Translations under genes and position numbers: made by a program | The notes under the pieces: generated by a model | What the model was told of the DNA's origin: nothing | The model's database searches: none | What the model saw: only the letters and a program-made list of their open reading frames with translations | In this document: piece by piece, positions 1 to 8,384 of the stretch | How positions within the stretch are numbered: position 1 is the first letter of the stretch | Layout: each line of letters begins with the position of its first letter | Virus record (IMG/VR): IMGVR_UViG_3300043436_000548 | Span: 1-23,509 of that record | Length of the DNA: 23,509 nucleotides | Source of the DNA: a virus | Strand: one strand, 5' to 3'

Positions 1-386
1 GAAGAAATCTTCTCTGTTTTACGCTTAGAATACTCTTCAGCATAAATCATTGAATCATACATAGAACCAGCAGGAAGTGCTTTCTGCAAATACTTTGCTT
101 CAAGGTCTTTCAAGCAAAGTGCTTCGTTCACTTTTATCTTCCCGACTGTAACTGTACGCTGCGTGAAGCTGGTCAGACCAGAGGCGTTGAATCCGCAAGA
201 TGAACCATCTTGGAAGATTGCATCTGTGTCCATAATGTTGATGGTTTCGGCAGACTTAACACCTACCATCACGTTACCTTGCTCTTTAATTAAAGAGGCG
301 GTTTTGCTACCAAGTACAGAAGAGGCAACAAGCAGTTGCTCGTTCTCTTTAGTATAGGCTGCCAATGTTCCTACTGAAAAACTCAT
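1..386 (-). CDS. Major capsid protein, N-terminal part (cut by window edge)
   Basis: This is the first 128 residues of a gene that continues past the left edge of the window. It begins MSFSVGTLAAYTKENEQLL and contains the stretches VMVGVKSAETINIMDTDA, CGFNASG and QRTVTVGKIKVNEALC. I recognise this pattern from major capsid proteins of Bacteroidota tailed phages (family memory, not a search). It would form the capsid shell. The start follows an A-rich leader (AACAATAAAAATTAAATAAA), as at other starts here. It lies 30 nt after the scaffold-like gene, so the two are probably co-transcribed from the promoter-like site near 1037-1064. The C-terminal part, needed to confirm an HK97-type fold, is outside the window. 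A different abundant structural protein is the main alternative. Confidence 0.75.
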   Translation of the reverse strand, partial: MSFSVGTLAAYTKENEQLLVASSVLGSKTASLIKEQGNVMVGVKSAETINIMDTDAIFQDGSSCGFNASGLTSFTQRTVTVGKIKVNEALCLKDLEAKYLQKALPAGSMYDSMIYAEEYSKRKTEKIS

Positions 387-416
387 TTTATTTAATTTTT
401 ATTGTTTGAGAAATTT

Positions 417-1004
417 TTACTTAATTGACTTTGCGAAATCAAGGAATCTGCTAATCTTATCTTCCTTTTTTTCAATGTGCTGATTGAACTTTTCCTTCGG
501 TGCTTCAGTTGCATTTGCAGATGGTGTGTTCAAAAGTTGAACCAAAACATCTGAAATGTCACTCATGCCCTTGCTAAACTTTGCTTCTTGAGAGGCAAGT
601 TTGGCATCATACCCCATCTTAATTTCATCAAGTTGCTTTTGCATTTCTTCAATCTTCTTCTTCATCATGTCCTCTTCTACCTTCTTAGATTCAACAGAAA
701 TCTCAACCTCGGGAACTTCAGGGAGTTCAACTTCAGGGACTTTAATTGCGGTGATGATTGAGTTATCATCAAGAGTAATTACAGAACCATCAATGAGTTC
801 GTGGTCACCAACAGGAGCAGGAACTTCGTTTCCACCCTCATCTACCAGTGTAACTTTACCACCGACTTCAAACTTATCAATCATAACCTTTGCACCACTC
901 TTCAGCGTATATTCCGCCATAGATTGGAGAGGCATTGCAGATGGCAATTCTCCTGCTTCTGCAAACATTTGTTTAATCTTGTTAATTGCTTCCAAAGTTG
1001 TCAT
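417..1004 (-). CDS. Scaffold-like / capsid assembly protein
   Basis: The protein has 195 aa from the ATG at 1004 (MTTLEAINKIKQMF). The frame stays open upstream to about 1091, but that extension would run through a terminator hairpin and T-tract, so I reject it. Residues about 25-90 look beta-rich, with alternating V/I/G/D around GGKVTLVDEGGNEVPAPVG. Next comes a Pro-Glu-Val linker (VELPEVPEVEIS), then a charged helix about 105-150 (MMKKKIEEMQKQLDEIKMGY) likely to form a coiled coil, and a lysine-rich C-terminus. The place directly before the capsid gene, the coiled coil and the charged tail fit a scaffolding protein that guides procapsid assembly. A capsid-decoration role for the N-terminal domain is possible. 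Confidence 0.6.
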   Translation of the reverse strand: MTTLEAINKIKQMFAEAGELPSAMPLQSMAEYTLKSGAKVMIDKFEVGGKVTLVDEGGNEVPAPVGDHELIDGSVITLDDNSIITAIKVPEVELPEVPEVEISVESKKVEEDMMKKKIEEMQKQLDEIKMGYDAKLASQEAKFSKGMSDISDVLVQLLNTPSANATEAPKEKFNQHIEKKEDKISRFLDFAKSIK

Positions 1005-1036
1005 AATAACTTTTGGTAATAAATAGGAGGCATTTC

Positions 1037-1064
1037 CTAATGTACCATATAAGAAAAAAGGCAA
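1037..1064 (-). promoter_or_regulatory. Candidate promoter for scaffold and capsid genes
   Basis: On the minus strand TTG (1064-1062) is followed after 17 nt by TACATTAG (1044-1037), a one-mismatch match to the Bacteroidota element TAnnTTTG. The TTG lies inside the terminator hairpin just upstream, so transcription would restart where the previous transcript ends. It sits 33 nt before the scaffold start. This is inferred from sequence similarity to a known consensus only. Confidence 0.4.
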
Positions 1065-1083
1065 GGTGTAGAAACACCCTGCC
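1049..1083 (-). terminator. Intrinsic terminator after the protease gene
   Basis: On the minus strand GGCAGGGTGT (1083-1074) pairs with ACACCTTGCC (1069-1060) across the loop TTCT, with one C-A mismatch in ten pairs. TTTTTTCTTAT follows directly. This is a standard Rho-independent layout. It starts 26 nt after the stop of the protease gene and precedes the scaffold-like gene. Confidence 0.8.
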
Positions 1084-1108
1084 TTAACCAAACGCTATGA
1101 AAAAATTG

Positions 1109-2005
1109 CTACTTAACTTTAGATAGCACTTCTAAGACATTTTCCCAAAGTTGCTCTATCTTTTTGTCCCCTGTCTTCTTATAATTAAACTGACCCTCAA
1201 CGCTAAACCCTCTGACATTCCCCGCCTTAATCTCTGACCATACTTCGGGATTATCTACCTTAAATGAACCGAACCAAGACCCATCAGGTACATCCTCAAA
1301 TCCTTTCATTGGGTAGATTCCCCTAACCTTGTCGCTGATAAAAGATTCAAACATGGTAACACCTTCAACGGATTGCCCTGAATCGTGCATAAGGTTTACG
1401 TTTGCTTGATACCCTTTCTTGAAGTACCTCTGTGCTATCTTTTTTATCGTTTCCTTGGTGAATACTACATAATACTCCCCATTGTGGTCATTCCTGTATA
1501 TTGGAGTGTCTGCCAACATTAGAGGACCGCTTATGATTTGTTGCTCCTCATCTTGGATGACAAAGGTCTGCTTATCAATCTTTTTAAGCTTGTTACTTGC
1601 CCATTCTATCATTGAAGTACCTCCCCAAGCATCCCACATAAGACCCCCGCATCCTTCTGAGTATGGGACATCTTTATTCTGCTGATGCCTCTTGAATCCA
1701 CTAATCCTTGCAATTGTTTCCCTTGTAATCGGTTCGCCTTTTGCGATTTGATTTGCCCTAATCTTCCCAGTTGCCTCACCACAAGAACCCCATCCGTTTT
1801 TCTCTACCCAATCCAATGCCCTTTGTGCGTTATTCTTTGCAGATTCAGGATAGTCTGTGTAGGATTCCGCAAACTCATCTTCATTAAAGGCAAGGAAGGA
1901 CCGCTCAATTGCAGGTCTGTCTACTAAACTAATCACATCTACCTCTACATCATCTTCAAGGTCATTGGTAATCTCAAGGTTAAATATTGGTATGTTTTTT
2001 TCCAT
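1109..2005 (-). CDS. XkdF-type prohead serine protease with an inserted domain
   Basis: The protein has 298 aa. The start at 2005 follows an A-rich leader (AACAATAAAAAAAGTAAC). Residues 1-45 and about 148-275 resemble XkdF / Peptidase_S78_2 prohead proteases: DVISLVDRPAIERSF near the N-terminus, then SGPLMLADTPIYR, NLMHD (His207, Asp208) and a C-terminal GNVRGFSVEGQF (Ser268). Such proteases trim scaffold and capsid during head maturation. His207 and Ser268 are my guesses for active-site residues. Between the parts, residues about 53-145 carry an extra module (AQRALDWVEKNGWG, GKIRANQIAKGE, RHQQNKDVPYSEGCGG, WDAWGG). I recognise similar patterns in other phage proteins but know no function for it. 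Its place before scaffold and capsid fits a protease. Confidence 0.65.
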   Translation of the reverse strand: MEKNIPIFNLEITNDLEDDVEVDVISLVDRPAIERSFLAFNEDEFAESYTDYPESAKNNAQRALDWVEKNGWGSCGEATGKIRANQIAKGEPITRETIARISGFKRHQQNKDVPYSEGCGGLMWDAWGGTSMIEWASNKLKKIDKQTFVIQDEEQQIISGPLMLADTPIYRNDHNGEYYVVFTKETIKKIAQRYFKKGYQANVNLMHDSGQSVEGVTMFESFISDKVRGIYPMKGFEDVPDGSWFGSFKVDNPEVWSEIKAGNVRGFSVEGQFNYKKTGDKKIEQLWENVLEVLSKVK

Positions 2006-2028
2006 TGTTACTTTTTTTATTGTTTATG

Positions 2029-3684
2029 TTATCCAAGCCTCGCTGCTCGGTTTATTCTTATAATCTTTTCTTGTTGATTAGTGATGTCAGATTCAACAAC
2101 GTATGCCCTACCTGCTGCTGACCCCATTTGGTTGATGGATTGCTGACTTAATGAGGTTACAGTGTTTTGGATTGGTGCAGATGGTGCTATTGGTGCAGCA
2201 GACATAGACATTGATGGAGAACCCGATTCAGCAACATTGCCCGTTCCTTTTGCAGATGGTACTTTTGTACTGATAATCTTTTTAACATTTATCAATCCTG
2301 CTGCGATGGTCGCTGCTGCTGCCACAGGTCCAAAGATACCACCTTGTGCCAATGCTTTAGATGCACCTTGATAAGTGTTTATGATTGCTTGAGTAACCGC
2401 AATTGCTTTACCTGCTGCACTATTTTGGTCAACAAGTCCACCGATAATGGAAAGAGATTGAGAAGCAAGTCCTAATTGAGCATCAAACTTCTCCTGCTCT
2501 AACTTTTTCTCGTAATCTGTTAACTGCTTCTTTGCATCCGCTTGTTGAGTAGCACTGACAATAATTGCATCTGTTACACCCTTTGCAGTTACTTGTGTTG
2601 CAATAAGTGCATCCTTTCCTGCTGCGGTTATTCCTAAAACTTCAGTTTTGGTAATATTTGCAGCAAGTTCTTTGTCCCTACGAATTAACTCTTCGCCTTC
2701 TTCCCTTTCCTTTCTTGCCTTGTCTTTTTCTGCTTGTTTTGCTGCTGCATCTTTTGCTGCCTGTGCATTTCTGTCTGCTATCCTCTTTTGCTCGGTAGCA
2801 TCAAGGACCGCACTTTCAACCTTTAATTCCCTGAATCTTTTTGCTTCTTCCTCGGTTAGCGTTCCAGTAAGTTTCAATCTTTCACGCAGTGCATTAGTTT
2901 CATTGGCATTTGCCTCTTTTTGCAGTGCGTAAATCTCCTTTTCTTTACCACCTTGTGCAGTAAGTAATTTTACTCTTGCCTCAATATTTTCATTCGCCTT
3001 TGCATTGGTCTTGCTTAACTTTTCAAGCACCCTATCCGCTTCGGATGTTATGCCCACAAAATCAGTAAACTTTGTAACAAGGTTGCCTACAAGGTCAGCA
3101 AACTTTCCAAGACCAGGTATAAAGTTAAGGACTACCTTTTTAACTGTTTCAAAGTTGGCAATCAATAAACCTACACCGACAACCAATGCACCTATACCAG
3201 TTGATATGATAGCACTCCTAAGCGTTCCGAATGCCTTAGAAACGCTATTCCCAATTACCGCACCCAATTGCTTGAATGAATCTATGCTCTCGCCAACCGC
3301 CTGTAAACCCTGTGAAAGTGCCATTGCAGATTGAACCTTTAACAAGGTTTTCTCTACTGCTTCTGTTTGCTTTCCGAACAATCCAACCGCACCCTGCAAT
3401 GCTGCGAATCCACCTGCTACACCCGACAAAGATGCGGTTAATGCTTTAAACTTTGCATCGGGATTGAAGGCATCCGTTAACGCTTTCGCATCACCGATGG
3501 CATCCTTTAATTGTGCTGCCCTTTTTGCTGCCTCAATTGCTTCCTTAGATGTTGCACCGAACTTGTCAGACAATGCGGTGACCTCATTTTGTGCTTCCCT
3601 TAATTGTTGTTTAAGTGAACCAACCGATTTGCCTACATCCCCTGCATCAACTTTGACCTTGACACCAATTATCTCTTCTGCCAT
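2029..3684 (-). CDS. Tail tape measure protein
   Basis: The protein has 551 aa and starts MAEEIIGVKVKVDAGDVGK, with an alpha-helical N-terminus (SLKQQLREAQNEVTALSDKFG) typical of short tape measures. There is an Ala/Gly-rich region about 90-155, a hydrophobic segment about 158-177 (STGIGALVVGVGLLIANF), a strongly charged coiled coil about 300-345 (rich in K, E, R, A) and a second hydrophobic stretch about 425-470 (IFGPVAAAATIAAGLINVK). Tape measures set tail length and may help DNA cross the envelope. With the rough rule of 0.15 nm per residue the tail would be about 80 nm. It lies 1 nt from the preceding tail gene and ahead of the head genes. Confidence 0.8.
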   Translation of the reverse strand: MAEEIIGVKVKVDAGDVGKSVGSLKQQLREAQNEVTALSDKFGATSKEAIEAAKRAAQLKDAIGDAKALTDAFNPDAKFKALTASLSGVAGGFAALQGAVGLFGKQTEAVEKTLLKVQSAMALSQGLQAVGESIDSFKQLGAVIGNSVSKAFGTLRSAIISTGIGALVVGVGLLIANFETVKKVVLNFIPGLGKFADLVGNLVTKFTDFVGITSEADRVLEKLSKTNAKANENIEARVKLLTAQGGKEKEIYALQKEANANETNALRERLKLTGTLTEEEAKRFRELKVESAVLDATEQKRIADRNAQAAKDAAAKQAEKDKARKEREEGEELIRRDKELAANITKTEVLGITAAGKDALIATQVTAKGVTDAIIVSATQQADAKKQLTDYEKKLEQEKFDAQLGLASQSLSIIGGLVDQNSAAGKAIAVTQAIINTYQGASKALAQGGIFGPVAAAATIAAGLINVKKIISTKVPSAKGTGNVAESGSPSMSMSAAPIAPSAPIQNTVTSLSQQSINQMGSAAGRAYVVESDITNQQEKIIRINRAARLG

Positions 3685-5712
3685 TTAAATATAGTTTAAT
3701 TCAATTACTTTAAGAAGTTCAACCTTTGTAACGTTAAAGTCCATAGGATTATAATCCAAGACCTTATTCAACCGCCAAAGTGAACCATCAATGTATATCA
3801 GTTTGCTAAAATCAAGGTTATAAATGTCAACCTCATTCAATTTTAAAGAGCAAGTCAGCAACTTACTATCCTTGTCTGTTATCTCAGCAATGTACTCGGA
3901 CCAATACCCGTTGAACAAGTTCGCTGCCGTGTAGGATAAGGTAGTAAAAAACAACTCCTTCGGTGCTCCCCAATTAATATCATTTGTTGGGTTTAATGGG
4001 TCATCAACGTGACCAGCGTATCCGTATGCAGTGTATGTATCATGACCTGATGGATGGGTGAGTTTCCAAGATGTCATCCCTGTTACTTTCTTTGCTTGAA
4101 GGATTCGTATAACGGAATCCATCTTATCTTCCTTGGTATTCTCGTTGGATAGTTTATAAATAGTGCTATAAATTTTATCAGTAGCAGTAAGTTGGTAAAG
4201 TATGGTAGATGCAAAAATCAACTCAGTGCTATCAACTTCCTTCACAAACTCATTCTCACTATCATAAATAAAATCACCATATCCTTCATTGTACTTCTTG
4301 CGATAATTTTCAGCATAAAAGTCATTGTCTTGCTTGTACTTGTAATCATAATAACGTGCAGTAAACTCTGACATGGGTTTTAACCTTATAACACTGCCTC
4401 GGTCTACCTTACCAGTCCAATCAATCTGACTACCATCATAAAAGTCAATAAATGGTTTAATGATAAGTTTTTTCTCAACAAGTCTGTCCTCATAGACATA
4501 AAGGTTAAACATCTTTACAATGGAGGCAAAGAAGTCCTTTTGAAAGATTCCCTTTGGTATAGTATCGTTTATAACAATCGTATCTCCGTAACTGATGTCA
4601 ACTTGAGAGGTTACATCTGTACCTACTAAAATAGTGTCACCCGTTATGTCATAACCTAAACCACCACCTGCATCAGATATAACAAAAATATCAAAGAAAT
4701 CCGTGTTGCTTACAGAAATATTATTAACGGACAAATCTGCAGTAAATATGTAATCAAATGTGTTTGGAACATAACTCTGTGATGCAATGTCTACTCCGTT
4801 TTTTCTCAATGCAATATTAAAAAACGTAGTATTTGGGTCAATGATTGCACCGCTTACAACCACTTGAAAGTTGATTGTGGTAGTAGTAGCACTATTGTAG
4901 GTAAAAGTATTGTTGCCAACATTAACAAGGAATGGACCAAGTTGAGATGCCGTAAACTCAACTTTTGATGCTATTGCATAGTTTGTATTGTTTGGAGTTG
5001 CTATGAATTGTGTAGTAGCATTTTTAGTTAATGTTTTTTGATTATGTGGTATCACTAACCTATTCATTAAGGACGTACTAAGTAATGGGAAATCGTACGT
5101 ATAACCTGAACCATCTAAAATCTTGGTCAAGTATTGCTTTACAAACAAAGCAGGTCTGAATGCATCAAAAGAAAAGTCTATCTTATTTGTAGATACGTTG
5201 CCATTGTCTATTAAAGGGTAATAAACACCTGTACCGCTAATATTGTCCCAACTATTTGCAATGGTAGTAGCATTCCAAGTTTGGTCAGCAATACCAAAGT
5301 CTATGTCTTCAAGTTTATTATTTCCAAGTGCATTGATAAAACCGCCTAACTCACCGAAGACTGCAACCTCATACTCTATGCTTCTGTCATCAATGATTAT
5401 CTCAAGCAGTCTAAGAACCCCTTTAAATATCTGTATTTTATCTACCAAGATAATGCATGGTACTGACTTGGTAGCATTGAAGTTGTAACCCACGTTTGGG
5501 ATTGCTGGATTGTATAGATTGGAATTCCCAAAGTCGAATATATTACCGAATAACTTATTATTTGTATCATTGCCAGGTAGTACTATTGTTTTACTAAATG
5601 AGGTGTTTCTACTTGCAAAGTCTTGTATCTCATCTATGGCATAGGTAAACTCCGCTGAGATATCCTTTGTTAAATCAAGTCTGTAATTGTCTATGTAAAT
5701 CTCAGTCCTCAT
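3685..5712 (-). CDS. Large tail protein (distal tail or baseplate-like)
   Basis: The protein has 675 aa and begins MRTEIYIDNYRLDLTKDIS. It contains IDEIQDFASRNTSFSKTIVL and later IFKGVLRLLEIIIDDRSIEY. I associate this pattern with large structural tail proteins of Bacteroidota phages. The middle, about 225-350, is rich in beta-prone residues, Asn and Thr, as in tail or baseplate domains. The C-terminal third has aromatic-rich segments (YYDYKYKQDNDFYAENYRKK). It overlaps the upstream tail gene by 4 nt and sits directly before the tape measure gene. Its exact place in the tail tip cannot be read from sequence; a hub or receptor-related role is possible. Confidence 0.55.
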   Translation of the reverse strand: MRTEIYIDNYRLDLTKDISAEFTYAIDEIQDFASRNTSFSKTIVLPGNDTNNKLFGNIFDFGNSNLYNPAIPNVGYNFNATKSVPCIILVDKIQIFKGVLRLLEIIIDDRSIEYEVAVFGELGGFINALGNNKLEDIDFGIADQTWNATTIANSWDNISGTGVYYPLIDNGNVSTNKIDFSFDAFRPALFVKQYLTKILDGSGYTYDFPLLSTSLMNRLVIPHNQKTLTKNATTQFIATPNNTNYAIASKVEFTASQLGPFLVNVGNNTFTYNSATTTTINFQVVVSGAIIDPNTTFFNIALRKNGVDIASQSYVPNTFDYIFTADLSVNNISVSNTDFFDIFVISDAGGGLGYDITGDTILVGTDVTSQVDISYGDTIVINDTIPKGIFQKDFFASIVKMFNLYVYEDRLVEKKLIIKPFIDFYDGSQIDWTGKVDRGSVIRLKPMSEFTARYYDYKYKQDNDFYAENYRKKYNEGYGDFIYDSENEFVKEVDSTELIFASTILYQLTATDKIYSTIYKLSNENTKEDKMDSVIRILQAKKVTGMTSWKLTHPSGHDTYTAYGYAGHVDDPLNPTNDINWGAPKELFFTTLSYTAANLFNGYWSEYIAEITDKDSKLLTCSLKLNEVDIYNLDFSKLIYIDGSLWRLNKVLDYNPMDFNVTKVELLKVIELNYI

Positions 5713-6896
5713 CGGAATTGACTATATTTTTTATTGGCAATCTGCACATCAAGTTCAAGGTTAAACATCTTGTCTGCTATCCTCTTTTTCTCTTCCCAAT
5801 TGCTTGTCATAGTGACCACGGGATAGTAGTAACCTCCTTGCTCAAAGTAAACCTCAGGAGATTGGATTAACTCCGCTAACCAGTTGTAATCTTTTACATT
5901 TAAATAATTACTTCGCAGTTTGTACATTGTTGAATGCTCAACTACATACTTTGTTGCCCCTGGGTTGATTCTGTTGTAGTCATCATAGGACCGCATTGCA
6001 GTAGCAGTTGCATTGTACCTAAACTTACTACCCTCGTACTGCTTTGACTCCACGTTCCTTGATTCTTTATTCACTAACCTAAAATGCATAGTATCGTATC
6101 CTCCTAACTGATTTAGGAAGTGCAATGCGATTGGTGAGTAGTTAGGATTACAAACAAGTTTAACCCGTACCTCATCTCCGAAACTTGTCCCATTGTGCAA
6201 TTTTATGCCGTATGAGTACGCAGATTGTGGGATTACAGTTGAACCATACCAAGAATTTATCCCACTTGGTGAGATGTCAAGAAGACTAAATGTTTCCTGT
6301 GGGTCTGTTGCCGTTGTTAAAGCACTTCCACTTGTACTCCCATTCTCGTTGTAAAGTTGCACCGATGGGTAAACATTTGTAGTCACTCCACTTGCAAACA
6401 TATATCCGATATGCAACTTGTCAGTAAATGCACATTCAACATTGCTCAAATCTCTATTGGTCAACCATTCGTTTATGTATGACTTGAAATAGGTTGGAGA
6501 TTGAGCAGGATTATAAAAGTCGGGATAGTAAAAGTTAAACGCTACATAGGTCTGCTCAAGCAGATTCGTGTAGGTTACACCTCCGTACTCTTCGCCATAT
6601 TTTATGGTATATTCTTTATAAATATTATCGTTTGAAGCACTGAATAAAGTAGTAGCAGGATTAGGGATGAAATAGGATTGAGCATAATTACGCATAATGT
6701 TCCCTGCGTTAAATATCCCCTTTGTACTGCTCACATCAGGGAACTGCTTTATCCTTGCCACCAAGACCGCATCTACATAGATATCAAAGACATACTTAAA
6801 ATTGCTTGATGCCTTATTTGTGCTATCCACCACGAACCAAAGGTCATCGTGAAGGGAAGCATATTGTTCGGGTATGCTATTAACTGTTATTGCCAT
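5709..6896 (-). CDS. Tail structural protein, function not assigned
   Basis: The protein has 395 aa, starts MAITVNSIPEQYASLHDDLW and is rich in Tyr, Asn and Ser throughout, like extracellular or virion beta-proteins. No signal peptide or membrane segment is visible. Notable stretches are DIYVDAVLVARIKQFPD, WLTNRDLSNVECAFTDKLHI and a C-terminal KRIADKMFNLELDVQIA. I recognise the general type as a Bacteroidota phage structural protein, but not a defined Pfam-like domain. The 4-nt overlap with the next large tail gene and the gap of 2 nt to the gp10-like gene place it in the tail operon, possibly as a major tail or distal tail component. Confidence 0.5.
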   Translation of the reverse strand: MAITVNSIPEQYASLHDDLWFVVDSTNKASSNFKYVFDIYVDAVLVARIKQFPDVSSTKGIFNAGNIMRNYAQSYFIPNPATTLFSASNDNIYKEYTIKYGEEYGGVTYTNLLEQTYVAFNFYYPDFYNPAQSPTYFKSYINEWLTNRDLSNVECAFTDKLHIGYMFASGVTTNVYPSVQLYNENGSTSGSALTTATDPQETFSLLDISPSGINSWYGSTVIPQSAYSYGIKLHNGTSFGDEVRVKLVCNPNYSPIALHFLNQLGGYDTMHFRLVNKESRNVESKQYEGSKFRYNATATAMRSYDDYNRINPGATKYVVEHSTMYKLRSNYLNVKDYNWLAELIQSPEVYFEQGGYYYPVVTMTSNWEEKKRIADKMFNLELDVQIANKKYSQFR

Positions 6897-6898
6897 AA

Positions 6899-7591
6899 TT
6901 ACTTGTTCTCTTCATTAATTAGCGTATTCGCTTGTTTTATGTACACTATTAAGTCCGCACCGATTGCCTTACCCATTTTATCGTAGAACTGCTGATTAAA
7001 TACCTCATCAACTGCATTATCAAAGAATCCAGTCTTTGGTAATCCACGTTGTTTAATCTTCCTTGCAATTAGATAAGCAGTGGTCCTTCCCGTGTTTAAT
7101 TGTGCAACTGATTTACGTTTTTTCTGTAAACCACTTAGATTAAACCTTTGGTCTTCTCTTCTTGATGATAATGCGTTCCTCTTGACCCACTTTTGAATGG
7201 CATTAACCATTGGACCATTGATGGAAGGATAAGCGGACCTGAACCGATAAGGTGAGTTAGGTTGACCCGATTTAAACCCCTTTACACCCTTATTTACAAA
7301 GTCATAATACTTTGCACCTTCTGATGATGCAGGATAACCAATGTCAAGGGAATACGATGAACCTTGCTTAATTAATTCACCTTCTGTTATGTCTGTGCTT
7401 AGAGTTCCAGTATCTACTCTGTTTGCCTTAATTAGATTGTCTTGAACCCTTTTGATAAATATTGAGGCAAATCTTATTATGGTTCTTTCAACGAATGGCA
7501 ACTGCCCTAACTTTTGGTAGTCTTCTTTGTTCGCTGCTTGGGATGCGATTATTGCATCATTTATAACTACCTCAGTATCAATTTTTGCCAT
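6899..7591 (-). CDS. HK97 gp10-like tail completion protein
   Basis: The protein has 230 aa. Residues about 45-130 contain ANRVDTGTLSTDIT, a GYPASSEGAKYYDFVNKGVKG segment and a proline/arginine-rich loop. This resembles the gp10 / minor tail family, whose members have a basic helix, a D-T-G-x-L-x-x-S/D turn and a conserved aromatic Y-x-x-F-V-x-x-G. Such proteins act at the head-tail joint or terminate the tail. A basic linker follows (LQKKRKSVAQL). The gene overlaps the upstream reading frame by 14 nt. Family membership rests on pattern recognition only. Confidence 0.5.
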   Translation of the reverse strand: MAKIDTEVVINDAIIASQAANKEDYQKLGQLPFVERTIIRFASIFIKRVQDNLIKANRVDTGTLSTDITEGELIKQGSSYSLDIGYPASSEGAKYYDFVNKGVKGFKSGQPNSPYRFRSAYPSINGPMVNAIQKWVKRNALSSRREDQRFNLSGLQKKRKSVAQLNTGRTTAYLIARKIKQRGLPKTGFFDNAVDEVFNQQFYDKMGKAIGADLIVYIKQANTLINEENK

Positions 7592-7751
7592 AACTCTTCC
7601 GTATTAATTCGTTATCGTGTTCCATCTTCGCTTTGAGGTACGCAAGGTCATTGAGAAAGTTTATGACAGGTAAGTTAAATGCTTGGTCAAGTGTGATTCC
7701 TTCAAAGTCGGCAACCAGTTTGGTTTGGTAAATCCATCCATAACTGTGCAT
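7578..7751 (-). CDS. Small overlapping tail protein (chaperone partner or frameshift product)
   Basis: From the ATG at 7751 this gives 57 aa (MHSYGWIYQTKLVADFEG...). The frame is also open without a stop upstream to about 7841, including a possible TTG start. The conserved-looking part is WIYQTKLVADFEG followed by AFNLPVINFLNDLAYLKAKM. It overlaps the 225-aa gene by 91 nt in the -1 frame. In many siphophages a tail assembly chaperone is extended by a -1 frameshift into such a downstream frame. I see no perfect X-XXY-YYZ slippery heptamer in the overlap, so independent, translationally coupled initiation at 7751 is at least as likely. It overlaps the next gene by 14 nt. Confidence 0.5.
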   Translation of the reverse strand: MHSYGWIYQTKLVADFEGITLDQAFNLPVINFLNDLAYLKAKMEHDNELIRKSYGKN

Positions 7752-8338
7752 AAAACCTGATGCACTTCTTCCGCTTTCATCTTCTCCACTCCCTGCTCCA
7801 TCATCTGACGGACCATATAATCCTTTGAATTCTTTATCCAAAGCCTGAATACTTGATAAAAAAAAACCACCGAACCAAGAACGGATTGGATAGGTGCTTC
7901 AAGCATATCCTGTGCATAGTCGCTATGCTTACCTGCATCGTATTTATCATCTACCCATCCCAAGAATACCTTCTTCTGAGGTATGACCATACACGCCATA
8001 ATCTTATGCAGATTACCCATCACATCACTGCTGAAGTGCTTAGATTCAATGTACCTGGAAGCAGGGATATTCCGCACATCATAAACGCACTTGTACCTTC
8101 TGTCATTAATCTTTAGCACCTTTACCGCTTCAGGTTTAATCTCATCGTTAATGAATGCGATTGATTCCAATAGTGGTGCAAGTTCCTTAACGGGTAAACT
8201 ATCAATCTGATTCTCCGTTTGGTTGGTTAGTATTGAGGCAACCTTAACGCTTATATCAAGGTCAGTCAAGTCCTTGCTATTGGCATAGAGTTCATTAATC
8301 TGTTGGTATTGGAAGACTGTTACATTTGACCAATTCAT
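7661..8338 (-). CDS. Tail assembly chaperone-like protein (tentative)
   Basis: The protein has 225 aa and is the first gene after the 461-bp gap, so it probably starts the virion operon. The N-terminus reads MNWSNVTVFQYQQINELYAN, followed by VASILTNQTENQIDSLPVKEL and mostly helical sequence with a middle CVYDVRNIPASRYIE. No membrane segment is convincing. The fold is not one I can name. The call rests on size, its place before the tail genes and the long overlapping -1 frame at its 3' end, a layout typical of tail chaperones. A head-tail connector protein is an alternative. The last 59 codons overlap the other frame, which makes their conservation hard to judge. Confidence 0.4.
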   Translation of the reverse strand: MNWSNVTVFQYQQINELYANSKDLTDLDISVKVASILTNQTENQIDSLPVKELAPLLESIAFINDEIKPEAVKVLKINDRRYKCVYDVRNIPASRYIESKHFSSDVMGNLHKIMACMVIPQKKVFLGWVDDKYDAGKHSDYAQDMLEAPIQSVLGSVVFFYQVFRLWIKNSKDYMVRQMMEQGVEKMKAEEVHQVLCTVMDGFTKPNWLPTLKESHLTKHLTYLS

Positions 8339-8384
8339 ATACTTTAAATAGTTTAAATGTGAAATAATGTATAAGTGAATCTTA

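Noticed and set aside
163-1026. Open frames on the plus strand (for example 163-357, 601-1026), and similar ones all along the window.
   Set aside because: They lie opposite well-supported minus-strand genes, lack leaders, and have compositions typical of reverse-complement shadows (Ser/Ala/Leu-rich).
1021-1088. A plus-strand TAGGAGG followed by ATG at 1040.
   Set aside because: It opens only a 15-codon frame on the plus strand, where no genes are found; it is the complement of the minus-strand leader.
1005-1091. N-terminal extension of the scaffold-like gene to 1091.
   Set aside because: It would translate through the terminator hairpin and T-run, and gives a hydrophobic stretch unlike the rest of the protein.
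7661-7841. Canonical slippery heptamer for a tail chaperone frameshift.
   Set aside because: No X-XXY-YYZ in the correct frame was found; GGTTTTA is only a partial match.
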